From SIG480 sp045586595 (GTDB lineage: Bacteria; Bacillota; Clostridia; Oscillospirales; JAAYXM01): a DNA stretch of 64,000 nucleotides. Each line of letters opens with the position of its first letter. Position 1 is the first letter of the stretch. Of the stretch, positions 42,529 through 51,329 are shown in pieces. Below the pieces are notes generated by a model, which saw nothing but the letters and a program-made list of their open reading frames with translations, did no database searches and was not told the DNA's origin. The stretch spans positions 8,868 through 72,867 of the forward strand of contig JAZNAQ010000022.1 in assembly GCA_045586595.1 (NCBI GenBank). The letters run 5' to 3'. A program made the translations under genes and the position numbers.

Positions 42529-43281
42529 TTATGCTTCCTCCTTCTGTGCGCTCTTGTCTCTGTAAACACCGAGCGGATAGTATGGAATCATCTTCTCGTC
42601 TACCCACTTGAGAGCGTCATTCGGAGTCATACCCCAGTTTGTCGGGCAGGTAGAGACAACCTCGATAAGAGAGAATCCCTTTCCCTCAACCTGATTGCGA
42701 AACGCCTTGAGAATTGCCTTACCCGCAGCCTTTACATTTTTAACGCTGTTTACTGCAACACGCTCAATATACTCAGGTCCGTCGAGAGTTGAGAGCATTT
42801 CGCTGACTCTTATCGGGTAGCCTGCTGTTGTTACATCACGCCCGTACGGAGATGTCTGAGTTACCTGGCCGGGGAGTGATGTCGGGGCCATCTGGCCTCC
42901 GGTCATACCGTAGATTGCGTTATTTACAAATATAACGGTAATGTTTTCATTACGAGCTGCTGCGTGGACTGTCTCTGCCATACCGATTGAGGCAAGGTCT
43001 CCGTCGCCCTGATATGTAAAGATAACATTCTCAGGGAAAGCTCGCTTAAGGCCCGTTGCGACAGCCGGAGCACGGCCGTGAGCCGCCTCTACCATATCGC
43101 ATGAAAAGTAATCATATGCCATAACAGAGCATCCGACCGGTGCGACACCGATTGTCTTGCCCTCTACGCCGAGTGCGTCAATCGCCTCAGCAACAAGGCG
43201 GTGAATAATGCCGTGGGTGCAGCCCGGGCAGTAGTGAAGCGGTGCGTCTGTTAAGCTTTTCGGTTTTTCAAATACTACCAT
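42529..43281 (-). CDS. 2-oxoacid:ferredoxin oxidoreductase, thiamine-diphosphate (beta) subunit
   Basis: Carries the thiamine diphosphate at which the 2-oxoacid is decarboxylated or, in reverse, formed from acyl-CoA and CO2. The 250 residues show YCPGCTHGIIHR, GCSVMAYDYF, the TPP motif GDGDLASIGMAE ending in FVNNAIYGMTGGQ, and PTSLPGQ. It overlaps the alpha gene by one nucleotide. The order ferredoxin-alpha-beta-gamma is that of KOR and VOR enzymes; the branched-chain (VOR) reading comes from the ilvE and T-box context. Confidence 0.93.
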   Translation of the reverse strand: MVVFEKPKSLTDAPLHYCPGCTHGIIHRLVAEAIDALGVEGKTIGVAPVGCSVMAYDYFSCDMVEAAHGRAPAVATGLKRAFPENVIFTYQGDGDLASIGMAETVHAAARNENITVIFVNNAIYGMTGGQMAPTSLPGQVTQTSPYGRDVTTAGYPIRVSEMLSTLDGPEYIERVAVNSVKNVKAAGKAILKAFRNQVEGKGFSLIEVVSTCPTNWGMTPNDALKWVDEKMIPYYPLGVYRDKSAQKEEA

Positions 43282-44342
43282 TAGTTGCTACCTCCCTTGA
43301 CTTCTTTAATTTTTTCAAGAACCTGCTCAGGTGACGGAATCATGCCGCCGACGCGGTTACAGAGATGAACAGGCTTTTTGCAGTCTGTTGCAAGGCGGAT
43401 GTCTTCAATCATCTGGCCCATTGAAAGCTCAACGCTGATAAATGCCTGTACCTTATCTGCAGCCTCAGCAAGCGGTGCCTTCGGGAACGGCCATACGGTA
43501 ATCGGGCGAATCATACCGACCTTTATACCCTCTTTTCGTGCTGCAACAACTGCGTTCTTTGCAACACGGGCAGCGATACCGAATGCGACAACACAGTACT
43601 CTGCATCATCCATCATAAAGCTTTCGTATCTTGCCTCTGTCTCTTCTATAAGCTTATATCTCTCATAGCGCTCGATATTCTTCTGCTCGAGCTCTTCAGG
43701 CTTTAAGTAGAGCGAGTTTATGATGTTATGCTCGCGCTTCATATCAGTTCCGGTTACTGCCCACGGCTTATCTGTTGTATTAACGCTTTCTTCAGGAAGC
43801 TCAACCGGCTCCATCATCTGCCCCATTGTGCCGTCTGCAAGAAGCATAGCAGGCATACGATATTTTTCGGCAAGCTCAAACGCAAGAGCTGTCATATCAG
43901 CCATTTCCTGAACGGATTCAGGTGTAAGGACTATCATGCGATAGTCGCCGTGACCTCCGCCCTTTGTTGACTGGAAGTAGTCTGACTGAGACGGCTGGAT
44001 GCCGCCGAGACCGGGGCCGCCGCGCTGTACGTTAACGATAAGTGCCGGAAGGTCTGCACCTGCAATATAGGAGATACCCTCCTGCTTAAGCGAGATACCG
44101 GGGCTTGAGGAGGAGGTCATAACACGCTTGCCTGTACCCGCAACTCCGTATACCATATTAATAGCCGAGATTTCACTCTCTGCCTGGAGGAATGTCCCCC
44201 CGATTTTCGGCATTCTCTTTGCCATGTATGCCGCAACCTCTGTCTGCGGTGTTATCGGATAACCGAAGTAATGGCGACAGCCCGCACGGATAGCGGCTTC
44301 TGCGATTGCTTCGTTACCTTTCATCAAAACTTTTTCTGCCAT
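43281..44342 (-). CDS. vorB: 2-oxoacid:ferredoxin oxidoreductase, alpha subunit (VorB type)
   Basis: Pyrimidine-binding subunit of the 2-oxoacid:ferredoxin oxidoreductase, 353 residues. It starts EKVLMKGNEAIAEAAIRAGCRHYFGYPITPQTE, and continues with the QAESEISAINMVYGVAGTGKRVMTSSSSPG region that contacts substrate and TPP, and with GGPGLGGIQPSQSDYF. Clostridia homologues are annotated as 3-methyl-2-oxobutanoate dehydrogenase subunit VorB. I used the ATG at 44342; the frame extends to a GTG three codons upstream, but that lies in the ribosome-binding site. Confidence 0.92.
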   Translation of the reverse strand: MAEKVLMKGNEAIAEAAIRAGCRHYFGYPITPQTEVAAYMAKRMPKIGGTFLQAESEISAINMVYGVAGTGKRVMTSSSSPGISLKQEGISYIAGADLPALIVNVQRGGPGLGGIQPSQSDYFQSTKGGGHGDYRMIVLTPESVQEMADMTALAFELAEKYRMPAMLLADGTMGQMMEPVELPEESVNTTDKPWAVTGTDMKREHNIINSLYLKPEELEQKNIERYERYKLIEETEARYESFMMDDAEYCVVAFGIAARVAKNAVVAARKEGIKVGMIRPITVWPFPKAPLAEAADKVQAFISVELSMGQMIEDIRLATDCKKPVHLCNRVGGMIPSPEQVLEKIKEVKGGSN

Positions 44343-44354
44343 TTTCCGCACACC

Positions 44355-44561
44355 TCACTTTTCTACCTTGATTACGCAGTCCGGGCACATAGTTGCACAG
44401 AATGCGCAAGCGATACATTTCTCCTGGTCGGTTATCTCCGCCGGAGAATGACCCTTTTTGTTGATTTTGTCTTTTGCAAGACGGATTATCCCCTTCGGAC
44501 AAGCTGTAACACAAAGGCCACAACCCTTACAAATGTCCGAGTCGAATGTTACCTTAGCCAT
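44355..44561 (-). CDS. 2[4Fe-4S] ferredoxin subunit of the 2-oxoacid oxidoreductase
   Basis: Delta (ferredoxin-like) subunit of 68 residues. Two cluster motifs are complete: CKGCGLCVTACPKG and CIACAFCATMCPDC, each CxxCxxCxxxC followed by P. It passes electrons between the TPP site and the soluble ferredoxin pool. Ribosome-binding site AGGAG; 12 nt before the alpha gene. Confidence 0.94.
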   Translation of the reverse strand: MAKVTFDSDICKGCGLCVTACPKGIIRLAKDKINKKGHSPAEITDQEKCIACAFCATMCPDCVIKVEK

Positions 44562-44582
44562 AATAACACTCCTTTTTCTGTA

Positions 44583-45251
44583 TTAAAATAATTTTTCTTG
44601 TAATTTGAGTTTAAAGAAAGACGTATTTTGCGCCTGCTCGCAAAGATTCTTTTCTGATGTTGTCATAACAACGGGAACGCCGGATATTTCCGCAAGTTCT
44701 TCAGCAAATGCCAAGGTGTTCACAACATCGTCGATTGTCGTCTCGACCCCGATATTGGAGTTATTGACAATCCCCGTAAACGGAATCCCCGATGCTGTTT
44801 CTATCTCGCGAAAAACCTCAAGCGCTTCTTTTGCCGTACGCGTAAGCGGGCGATAGAAGTTTACAACGAACAGGTTTGCAAAGTCGTTCTCTTCTAAAAT
44901 ATACGGACGGTATCTGCCAAGAGCATACGCACCGCGGTCATCGCCGCCTATGTCCATAACAACCCGGCGGTCTCTCCTCTGCACAAGGCCATAGACCTCC
45001 TGCGGAAGCGAGGGCAAATCTACGCTTGTGTTTGCAAACGGTAGCGCAATAACCTCAACACCTGCATCGGTAAGCTCTTTTAAGCTATCCTTTGTGCGGA
45101 AATACGGATTTACAATATCAATATCAGCGATACTTACGGGAAAACCTTTCTCGCTTAAGTGGAGCGCATAGTTTACCGCGATGTTGGTTTTGCCGCTGCC
45201 GTAGTGGCCGCAGAAAAGAGTAACTCTTTTATTTAAAGCGTGATTGTCCAA
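44583..45251 (-). CDS. MinD/CooC-like P-loop ATPase in the vor operon
   Basis: Protein of 222 residues of the SIMIBI P-loop class. The deviant or simple Walker A reads GHYGSGKTN (residues 15-23), followed by ADIDIVNPYFRTKD (the Walker A' region) and VVMDIGGDDRGAYALGRY. It ends with VVMTTSEKNLCEQ. Relatives act in positioning, in metal insertion (CooC) or as iron-sulfur carriers (Mrp/ApbC). Here it may help mature or organise the oxidoreductase, but that is a guess from context. Its TTG start sits 8 nt behind an AGGA site and overlaps ilvE by 19 nt. Confidence 0.78.
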   Translation of the reverse strand: MDNHALNKRVTLFCGHYGSGKTNIAVNYALHLSEKGFPVSIADIDIVNPYFRTKDSLKELTDAGVEVIALPFANTSVDLPSLPQEVYGLVQRRDRRVVMDIGGDDRGAYALGRYRPYILEENDFANLFVVNFYRPLTRTAKEALEVFREIETASGIPFTGIVNNSNIGVETTIDDVVNTLAFAEELAEISGVPVVMTTSEKNLCEQAQNTSFFKLKLQEKLF

Positions 45252-46300
45252 TTAAACTTATCCTCACACTTGCCCCACTGAATACCTGTGATGGTGTCAT
45301 AGAGCTTCTGGCTGACCTCGCCTATTGTGTTGTTATTGATAAGCATAACATCGTCTTTATAACGAAGCTTACCAACCGGCGAGATTACGGCTGCCGTGCC
45401 TGTTCCGAAGCACTCTTCAAGCTTGCCGCTCTTCTGTGCATTTAAAAGCTCCTCAACGCTTATTTTGCGTTCCTCAACCTCATATCCCCAGGACTTACAT
45501 ACCTCAATTACCGAGTTTCTTGTGATACCCGGCAGAATGCTGCCGGAGTGCTCCGGGGTTACGATTTTGCCGTCAATCTTAAAGAAGATGTTCATAGCAC
45601 CGACTTCTTCGATGTACTTTCTCTCTACACCGTCAAGCCAGAGAACCTGTGAATAGCCCTCGTCGTGAGCCTTGACCTGAGCCGCAAGAGAAGCTGCGTA
45701 GTTACCGCCTGTCTTTGCAAAGCCCATACCGCCCTTGACAGCGCGGACATAGTCGTCTTCAATCCAGATACCTACAGGAGCAAGGCCGCTTGCGTAATAT
45801 GCGCCTGACGGAGAAAGGATGATGATAAAGAGATATGTCTTTGACGGTGCAACACCGAGGAACTCGTCTGTTGCGATGATAAACGGTCTTATGTAGAGCG
45901 ATGTGCCGGGGGCTGTGGGTATCCAATCCTCATCAACCTTGACAACTGCTTTACATGCCTCTACAAAAAGCTCCTCAGGAAGCTGAGGGATGCAAAGACG
46001 CTCGTTTGTGGCGTTTGTTCTCTTTGCGTTCATATCAGGTCTGAAAAGGCGAGCCTTTCCGTCACGTCCTCTGTATGCCTTAAGGCCTTCAAACATTTCC
46101 TGACCGTAGTGGAAAACCATTGCGGACGGGTCGAGAGAGAGCTTCTCATACGGGACTATTCTCCCGTCGTGCCAGCCTTTTCCCTCGGTATAGTTCATAA
46201 CAAACATATGGTCTGTAAACACCTTGCCAAAGCCGAGCTTTGACTCATCTTCTGGTCGCTGTTTAGGATTTGTTGTTTTTGTTATCGGAAAATTATACAT
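45233..46300 (-). CDS. ilvE: Branched-chain amino acid aminotransferase
   Basis: PLP enzyme (fold type IV) that interconverts Val, Leu and Ile with their 2-oxoacids using glutamate/2-oxoglutarate. The 355 residues are the long (BCAT2-like) form. Seen are FGKVFTDHMFVMNYTEGKGW, FHYGQEMFEGLKAYRG, FRPDMNAKRTNATNERLCIP, the PLP lysine in GFAKTGGNYAAS, and CFGTGTAAVISPVG near the C-terminus. AAGGAGAG lies before the ATG, 25 nt after the Val-controlled acyl-CoA synthetase. Together with the downstream oxidoreductase it links acyl-CoA, 2-oxoacid and amino acid. Confidence 0.95.
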   Translation of the reverse strand: MYNFPITKTTNPKQRPEDESKLGFGKVFTDHMFVMNYTEGKGWHDGRIVPYEKLSLDPSAMVFHYGQEMFEGLKAYRGRDGKARLFRPDMNAKRTNATNERLCIPQLPEELFVEACKAVVKVDEDWIPTAPGTSLYIRPFIIATDEFLGVAPSKTYLFIIILSPSGAYYASGLAPVGIWIEDDYVRAVKGGMGFAKTGGNYAASLAAQVKAHDEGYSQVLWLDGVERKYIEEVGAMNIFFKIDGKIVTPEHSGSILPGITRNSVIEVCKSWGYEVEERKISVEELLNAQKSGKLEECFGTGTAAVISPVGKLRYKDDVMLINNNTIGEVSQKLYDTITGIQWGKCEDKFNWTITL

Positions 46301-46325
46301 TTCAAATCTCTCCTTTTTATTTATA

Positions 46326-48614
46326 TCACAGCTTATTTCTCTGAATCTTTCCGCTTACTGTCTTGGGCAGCTCGTCACGGAATACGACGAGGCGCGGATA
46401 TTTATACGGAGCTGTATGCTCTTTAACATAGTTCTGAATCTCTTTCTTGAGTTCTTCTGTAGGCTCTGTGCCCTTTGTAAGAACGATACTTGCCTTTACT
46501 ATCTGGCCGCGAACCTCATCAGGTGCTGCAGAAACGCCACACTCAAGGACGTACGGAAGCTCCATGATAACGCTTTCAATCTCAAACGGCCCGATGCGGT
46601 AGCCGGATGACTTGATAACGTCATCAACACGGCCGACATACCAATAGAAGCCGTCCTCATCACGCCATGCGGTATCTCCTGTGTGATAGTATCCGTCGTG
46701 GAGAACCTCAAGAGTTTTTTCCTCGTCGCGGTAGTACTCAACAAAGAGGCCGCAGGGCTTGCCGTTCTTTACGTTAATTACGATTTCGCCGGTCTCACCG
46801 ACAGCTACGGGCTCGCCTTTGTCATTTACAAGCTCAACATTGTATATCGGAGCAGGCTTACCCATAGAACCAATTTTGTGCGGAGCACCTATCATGTTAC
46901 CGATAATCATTGTGCTCTCTGTCTGGCCAAAGCCCTCAATTATCTGAAGGCCTGTTGCCTTTTCAAATTGCTTATAGACCTCGGGGTTTAAAGCCTCGCC
47001 CGCTGTTGACATATGCTTGACAGACGAGAAGTCATACTGCGAAATATCTTCTTTAACAAGCATACGAAGCATTGTAGGCGGTGCGCAGAAGGTCGTGATG
47101 TTATGACGCGCAAACATCGGAAGAATTTCTTTCGCATCAAAGCGGTCAAAGTCATAAACGAATATTGCCGCCTCGCAAAGCCACTGGCCGTAGAGCTTAC
47201 CCCACATAGACTTTGCCCAGCCTGTATCTGAAATTGTGAAGTGTAGCCCATCAGGGTCAACATTGTGCCAATACTTTGCTGTATGGAAGTGACCGAGCGG
47301 ATATTTATGGTTGTGTGCCGCAATCTTCGGGTATCCGGTAGTGCCGGATGTAAAGAACATCAGAAGCAAATCATCGCCGCACGGTGAATCATCGTTTCTT
47401 TCAAAGTGTGAGCTGTATAGCGGGTACTCGTCAGCAAAGCTTCTCCAACCCTCACGCTCGCCACCGACTATAATCTTATGTATAAGCTCAGGGCAGGTCT
47501 TTGCCGCCTCATCTACCTGTGCGGTACACTCTCCGTCTGCCGTGCAGAGGATTGTGTTTACGCCCGCCGCCTGAAAACGATACTCAAAGTCATGAACCTG
47601 AAGCTGGTTTGTGGCGGGGATAGCGATTGCGCCGAGCTTATTAAGACCAATCATAGCATACCAGAATTCGTAATGACGCTTCAGTACGAGCATAACTCTG
47701 TCGCCTTTTTTGATACCGAGTGACTTAAAGTAGTTTGCGCATCTTGCTGATTCACGCTTTACATCCTCAAAAGTAATGCGGCGTTCTACTTTATTCTTGT
47801 CGATATGAAGCATCGCAAGCTTATCAGGCTCGCGTTCTGCCAAAGCATCTACAAGGTCGAAAGCAAAGTTAAAGTTTTCGGTGTTTTTAAACTCAATCTT
47901 TGTAGGTGTTCCCTTTTCGTTCTCTTCAACAGAAATATACTTACGGTAAATTCTGTCCTTAGTGTCACGCTTGACCTCGCGGGGATCGTCGATAGCTTTT
48001 ATCGGAGTAAGCTCAGGAATGGGCTCACCTGACGGATTCAAAACGATTGCATAGAAAACACAATCACGACCGTTTACGGCAATCATACCGTGTGGGGTAT
48101 TACTGTCAAAGTAAATGCTGTCACCCGCGCGGAGAACCTCGCGGTGCTCGCCTATCTGAACCATAAGCTCGCCCTCAACGACTATGTCACACTCCTGACC
48201 ATCGTGAGTGGTAAGCTCAATATCGCGGTTTTGCGCGCTCTCATCATAAGCACATCTGACGTAGAGCGGCTCTGCGATTCTGTTCTGAAAAGCATATGCA
48301 AGGTTATAATATGTCATGCCATGAGCATTTGCTATTTCCTGCCCCAAACCGTTTCTTGTAACCGTAAACGATTTAAGAGTAGGGCTGTAGCCCTCAATAA
48401 TATCTGTTACGTTAACACGCAATGCAAGCGCGCAACGGTAAAGGAATGCAAAGTTAAGGTCTTGCTTGCCTTCTTCACACAAAATATACTCTTCAACCGA
48501 AACATCGGTCTTTTCGGCCATCTCTGCCGGGGTCAACCCCTCAATCTCACGAAGTTCGCGTATACGAGATGCCATCTCTTGAATTTTGTAGTCAAGTCCT
48601 GATATAGGTTGCAT
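46326..48614 (-). CDS. HTH-cupin-acyl-CoA synthetase fusion (Val T-box unit)
   Basis: Protein of 762 residues. Residues 11-70 are a Cro/C1-type helix-turn-helix (MASRIRELREIEGLTPAEMAEK). Residues 125-190 are a cupin with EGELMVQIGEHREVLRAGDS and NTPHG. From about 245 an AMP-forming acyl-CoA synthetase of the medium-chain (ACSM/MACS) type follows: FFTSGTTGYPK, SDTGWAKSMWGKLYGQW, GFGQTEST, YHTGDTAWRDEDG, and the catalytic lysine in GKIQRNKL at the end. The HTH-cupin half is the plan of a transcription regulator, here fused to an enzyme. MACS enzymes accept short and branched acids, and the Val T-box suggests isobutyrate; that is inference. The ATG at 48614 follows AAAGGATGG. Confidence 0.87.
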   Translation of the reverse strand: MQPISGLDYKIQEMASRIRELREIEGLTPAEMAEKTDVSVEEYILCEEGKQDLNFAFLYRCALALRVNVTDIIEGYSPTLKSFTVTRNGLGQEIANAHGMTYYNLAYAFQNRIAEPLYVRCAYDESAQNRDIELTTHDGQECDIVVEGELMVQIGEHREVLRAGDSIYFDSNTPHGMIAVNGRDCVFYAIVLNPSGEPIPELTPIKAIDDPREVKRDTKDRIYRKYISVEENEKGTPTKIEFKNTENFNFAFDLVDALAEREPDKLAMLHIDKNKVERRITFEDVKRESARCANYFKSLGIKKGDRVMLVLKRHYEFWYAMIGLNKLGAIAIPATNQLQVHDFEYRFQAAGVNTILCTADGECTAQVDEAAKTCPELIHKIIVGGEREGWRSFADEYPLYSSHFERNDDSPCGDDLLLMFFTSGTTGYPKIAAHNHKYPLGHFHTAKYWHNVDPDGLHFTISDTGWAKSMWGKLYGQWLCEAAIFVYDFDRFDAKEILPMFARHNITTFCAPPTMLRMLVKEDISQYDFSSVKHMSTAGEALNPEVYKQFEKATGLQIIEGFGQTESTMIIGNMIGAPHKIGSMGKPAPIYNVELVNDKGEPVAVGETGEIVINVKNGKPCGLFVEYYRDEEKTLEVLHDGYYHTGDTAWRDEDGFYWYVGRVDDVIKSSGYRIGPFEIESVIMELPYVLECGVSAAPDEVRGQIVKASIVLTKGTEPTEELKKEIQNYVKEHTAPYKYPRLVVFRDELPKTVSGKIQRNKL

Positions 48615-48640
48615 AATAAGCCATCCTTTCACGGAACGAA

Positions 48641-48928
48641 TTAAAAAGCACTCGTCCCAAAGCTGATAATCTTTGAGACGAGTGTCAGAATTTCTAATAC
48701 ACCCGCGGTACCACTCAAATTGCGCTTTACGCGCCACTCAGACTCAAACAAGCCGTATGCATTTACGCAGCAGTCACGGAAAGGTTCTACTCGCCTTATA
48801 TAAGACTTTCTTCCTCTCAGCTCAGAAGCTACAGACACAAGTAACAATGCCGATAGTTCACACCCACCACTATCTCTCTGAAGGACTGTACACTCACGCT
48901 CTCTTCGTCAACGCCTTTATATTCATTT
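48641..48928 (-). promoter_or_regulatory. T-box leader, specifier read as GTA (Val)
   Basis: A T-box riboswitch that senses uncharged tRNA. Read on the minus strand: a K-turn base TTGACGAAG/CTTCTGAGC, the CAGAGAG bulge of Stem I, a GGTGGGTGTGAA apical region, and the antiterminator T-box GAGTGGTACCGCGGGT. The terminator hairpin (48649-48684) ends in TTTTT. The specifier triplet lies one purine before the CTTC strand: GTA at 48830-48832, a valine codon. The same placement rule gives CTC for the leucine leader, which supports it. The UGGU bulge fits a discriminator A. Confidence 0.87.
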
Positions 48929-48934
48929 GTGGTT

Positions 48935-48963
48935 ATTATATATCAGTCAAGGGAATTTGTCAA
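48935..48963 (-). promoter_or_regulatory. Promoter of the Val T-box operon
   Basis: Perfect TTGACA (48958-48963) and TATAAT (48935-48940) on the minus strand, 17-bp spacing. Confidence 0.88.
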
Positions 48964-49015
48964 TACCTATTTGTGGCATATTATGAGTTTTTATGCGAGT
49001 TTTTGCGATTATCTA

Positions 49016-51283
49016 TCAAAGTTTATTCCTCTGAATTTTACCGCTTATTGTCTTGGGGAGTTCATCACGGAATACAACAAGGCGCGGGTATTTATACGGC
49101 GCTGTATGCTCCTTGACGTAGTTCTGGATTTCTTTCTTAAGCTCTTCCGTCGGCTCCGTCCCCTTTGTAAGAACAATGCTTGCCTTTACAATCTGACCGC
49201 GGAGCTCATCGGGAGCTGCAGAAACGCCGCACTCGAGAACATACGGAAGCTCCATAATGACACTCTCAATCTCACACGGCCCGATGCGGTAACCGGATGA
49301 TTTGATAACATCGTCAATTCGGCTGACATACCAGAAATAGCCGTCCTCATCACGCCATGCGGTATCTTCTGTGTGGTACATTCCGCCACGCATACACTCT
49401 TCCATTTTTTCTTCATCATCAAGATACTGTCTGAAGAGGCCAACAGGAGTTCCGTTATCAAGGCGTACAACAATTTCACCGACCTCACCATTTGCAACCG
49501 GGTTGCCGTCGAGGTCAACAATATCAATATCATACTGCGGAGATGCCTTGCCCATTGCGCCTACGCGCGGAGTCGTACCATAGAGGTTTGCGATAACAAG
49601 GGTTGTTTCTGTTTGGCCGAAGCCCTCCATTATCTTAAGGCCTGTTGCCTTTTCAAATTGCTTATACACTTCGGGGTTGAGTGCCTCTCCTGCTGTTGTC
49701 ATATGGTGGATGGAGGAAAGGTCGTATTTTGAAAGGTCTTCTTTTATGAACATACGAAGCATTGTTGGCGGCGCGCAGAAGGTTGTGATGTTGTATTTTG
49801 CAAACATCGGGAGAATTTCGTTTGCAGAAAAGCGGTCAAAGTCGTAAACGAATACTGCCCCCTCGCAGAGCCATTGGCCATAGAGCTTACCCCAGAGGGA
49901 TTTGCCCCAGCCTGTGTCAGAGATTGTAAAGTGGAGCCCATCACGCTCGCAGCAGTGCCAGTATTTTGCAGTCACAAAGTGACCAAGGCCGTATGTGTGC
50001 TTATGCTCGACCATTTTCGGGTTACCTGTTGTTCCCGACGAGAAGAACATAAGAGCCGCCTCATCGCCGCAGGGGGTATCATCGCTTCTGTCAAAGTGGC
50101 TTGAGAACATTGCATATTCGCTGTCAAAATCATGCCAGCCATCGCGATGACCGCCGACAAGTACAAGAGTTTTTACACTCGGGCATTTCTTTGCTGCAGC
50201 CTCTGCGATTGTAGCCGTATCATCATCAGCGGTGCAGACAACAGCCTTTACGTTTGCCGCCTCATAGCGGTATACAAAGTCGTGGTCCTTAAGCTGATGT
50301 GTTGCAGGGATTGCAACAGCACCGAGCTTATGAAGCGCAACCATCGCAAACCAGAACTGATAATGGCGCTTGAGAACAAGCATTACGCGGTCACCCTGAC
50401 CGATGCCGAGTGACTTGAAATAGTTTGCACATCGTGCCGATTCTTTTCTTATATCATCAAATGTAAAGCGGCGCTCAACCATGTTCTTGTCAACATGGAG
50501 CATCGCAAGCTTATCGGGAGTTTTCTTTGCAATTTCGTCGACAACATCGAAGCCGAAGTTGAATGTATCAGTATTCATAAACTCGATTTTTTCGAGTACG
50601 CCCGGCTCGCTCTCTGTACATTTTACAAACTTCTCACACGCGAGCTTTGTTGCCGGACGAAGAGATACAACGCTCTCGCGCACTTCTTCTTCCTTTGCAT
50701 CCTCTCCAGGGAGAACTACTGCACAGAATACGCAGTCTTCACCGTTTACAGCTATCATACCGTGCGGTGTGGAGCTGTTATAGTAGATGCTGTCACCCTC
50801 GCTTAAAACTTCGGTGTGAGTGCCGACCTGAACCTTGAGCGAGCCCTTGAGAACGAGGTCAAACTCCTGCCCGCTATGCTTTGTAAGGTGTATCGGCTTA
50901 TTCTGCTGCTCCTCAGAGTATTCATATCTTACCCAATAGGGCTCAGCTATTTTGTTTTTAAACTTCGGGGCAAGGTTTGAAATGCTGATACCCTCCTCTT
51001 TAGCCGTCTCCTGCCCCTTGCCCTTACGAGTTACGGTGTAAGAGGAAAGATGCGCCGTGCGGCCCTCCAAAAGTTCTGTAAGCTCAATACCAAAGGCAAG
51101 CGCGCATTTGTGAAGAAACGAGAACGGCATATCCGCCGCACCGTTTTCGAACTTTTTGTATTCATCAAGTGTTACTTCGGTTTTCTCTGCCATCTGGTTT
51201 GCAGTCATACCCATAACCTCACGCATCTCACGGATGCGGGCTGCAACCTCGCCGAGTTGTGTCATAGTTTTTTCTGTGCTCAT
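49016..51283 (-). CDS. HTH-cupin-acyl-CoA synthetase fusion (Ile T-box unit)
   Basis: Paralogue of the Val-unit synthetase, 755 residues with the same three parts: helix-turn-helix (AARIREMREVMGMTANQMAEK), cupin (KGSLKVQVGTHTEVLSEGDS, NSSTPHG), and a MACS-type synthetase (FFSSGTTGNPK, SDTGWGKSLWGKLYGQW, GFGQTETT, GKIQRNKL). The N-terminal parts differ from the paralogue in many places, while the last 115 residues differ at only about three. The Ile T-box suggests activation of 2-methylbutyrate. The frame can start at TTG 51301, but the AAAGGAG site places the ATG at 51283 better. No terminator separates it from the Val unit, so read-through into that operon is possible. Confidence 0.87.
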   Translation of the reverse strand: MSTEKTMTQLGEVAARIREMREVMGMTANQMAEKTEVTLDEYKKFENGAADMPFSFLHKCALAFGIELTELLEGRTAHLSSYTVTRKGKGQETAKEEGISISNLAPKFKNKIAEPYWVRYEYSEEQQNKPIHLTKHSGQEFDLVLKGSLKVQVGTHTEVLSEGDSIYYNSSTPHGMIAVNGEDCVFCAVVLPGEDAKEEEVRESVVSLRPATKLACEKFVKCTESEPGVLEKIEFMNTDTFNFGFDVVDEIAKKTPDKLAMLHVDKNMVERRFTFDDIRKESARCANYFKSLGIGQGDRVMLVLKRHYQFWFAMVALHKLGAVAIPATHQLKDHDFVYRYEAANVKAVVCTADDDTATIAEAAAKKCPSVKTLVLVGGHRDGWHDFDSEYAMFSSHFDRSDDTPCGDEAALMFFSSGTTGNPKMVEHKHTYGLGHFVTAKYWHCCERDGLHFTISDTGWGKSLWGKLYGQWLCEGAVFVYDFDRFSANEILPMFAKYNITTFCAPPTMLRMFIKEDLSKYDLSSIHHMTTAGEALNPEVYKQFEKATGLKIMEGFGQTETTLVIANLYGTTPRVGAMGKASPQYDIDIVDLDGNPVANGEVGEIVVRLDNGTPVGLFRQYLDDEEKMEECMRGGMYHTEDTAWRDEDGYFWYVSRIDDVIKSSGYRIGPCEIESVIMELPYVLECGVSAAPDELRGQIVKASIVLTKGTEPTEELKKEIQNYVKEHTAPYKYPRLVVFRDELPKTISGKIQRNKL

Positions 51284-51329
51284 TGCATTTTCTCCTTTCA
51301 AATTAAAAACCTTAAAATTTTTAATTGAA

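Noticed and set aside
41993..44561. Naming the oxidoreductase as 2-oxoglutarate (KOR) or pyruvate (PFOR) enzyme
   Set aside because: PFOR is normally fused or has a different subunit pattern. KOR cannot be excluded from sequence alone, but ilvE and the Val T-box in the same unit favour the branched-chain type.
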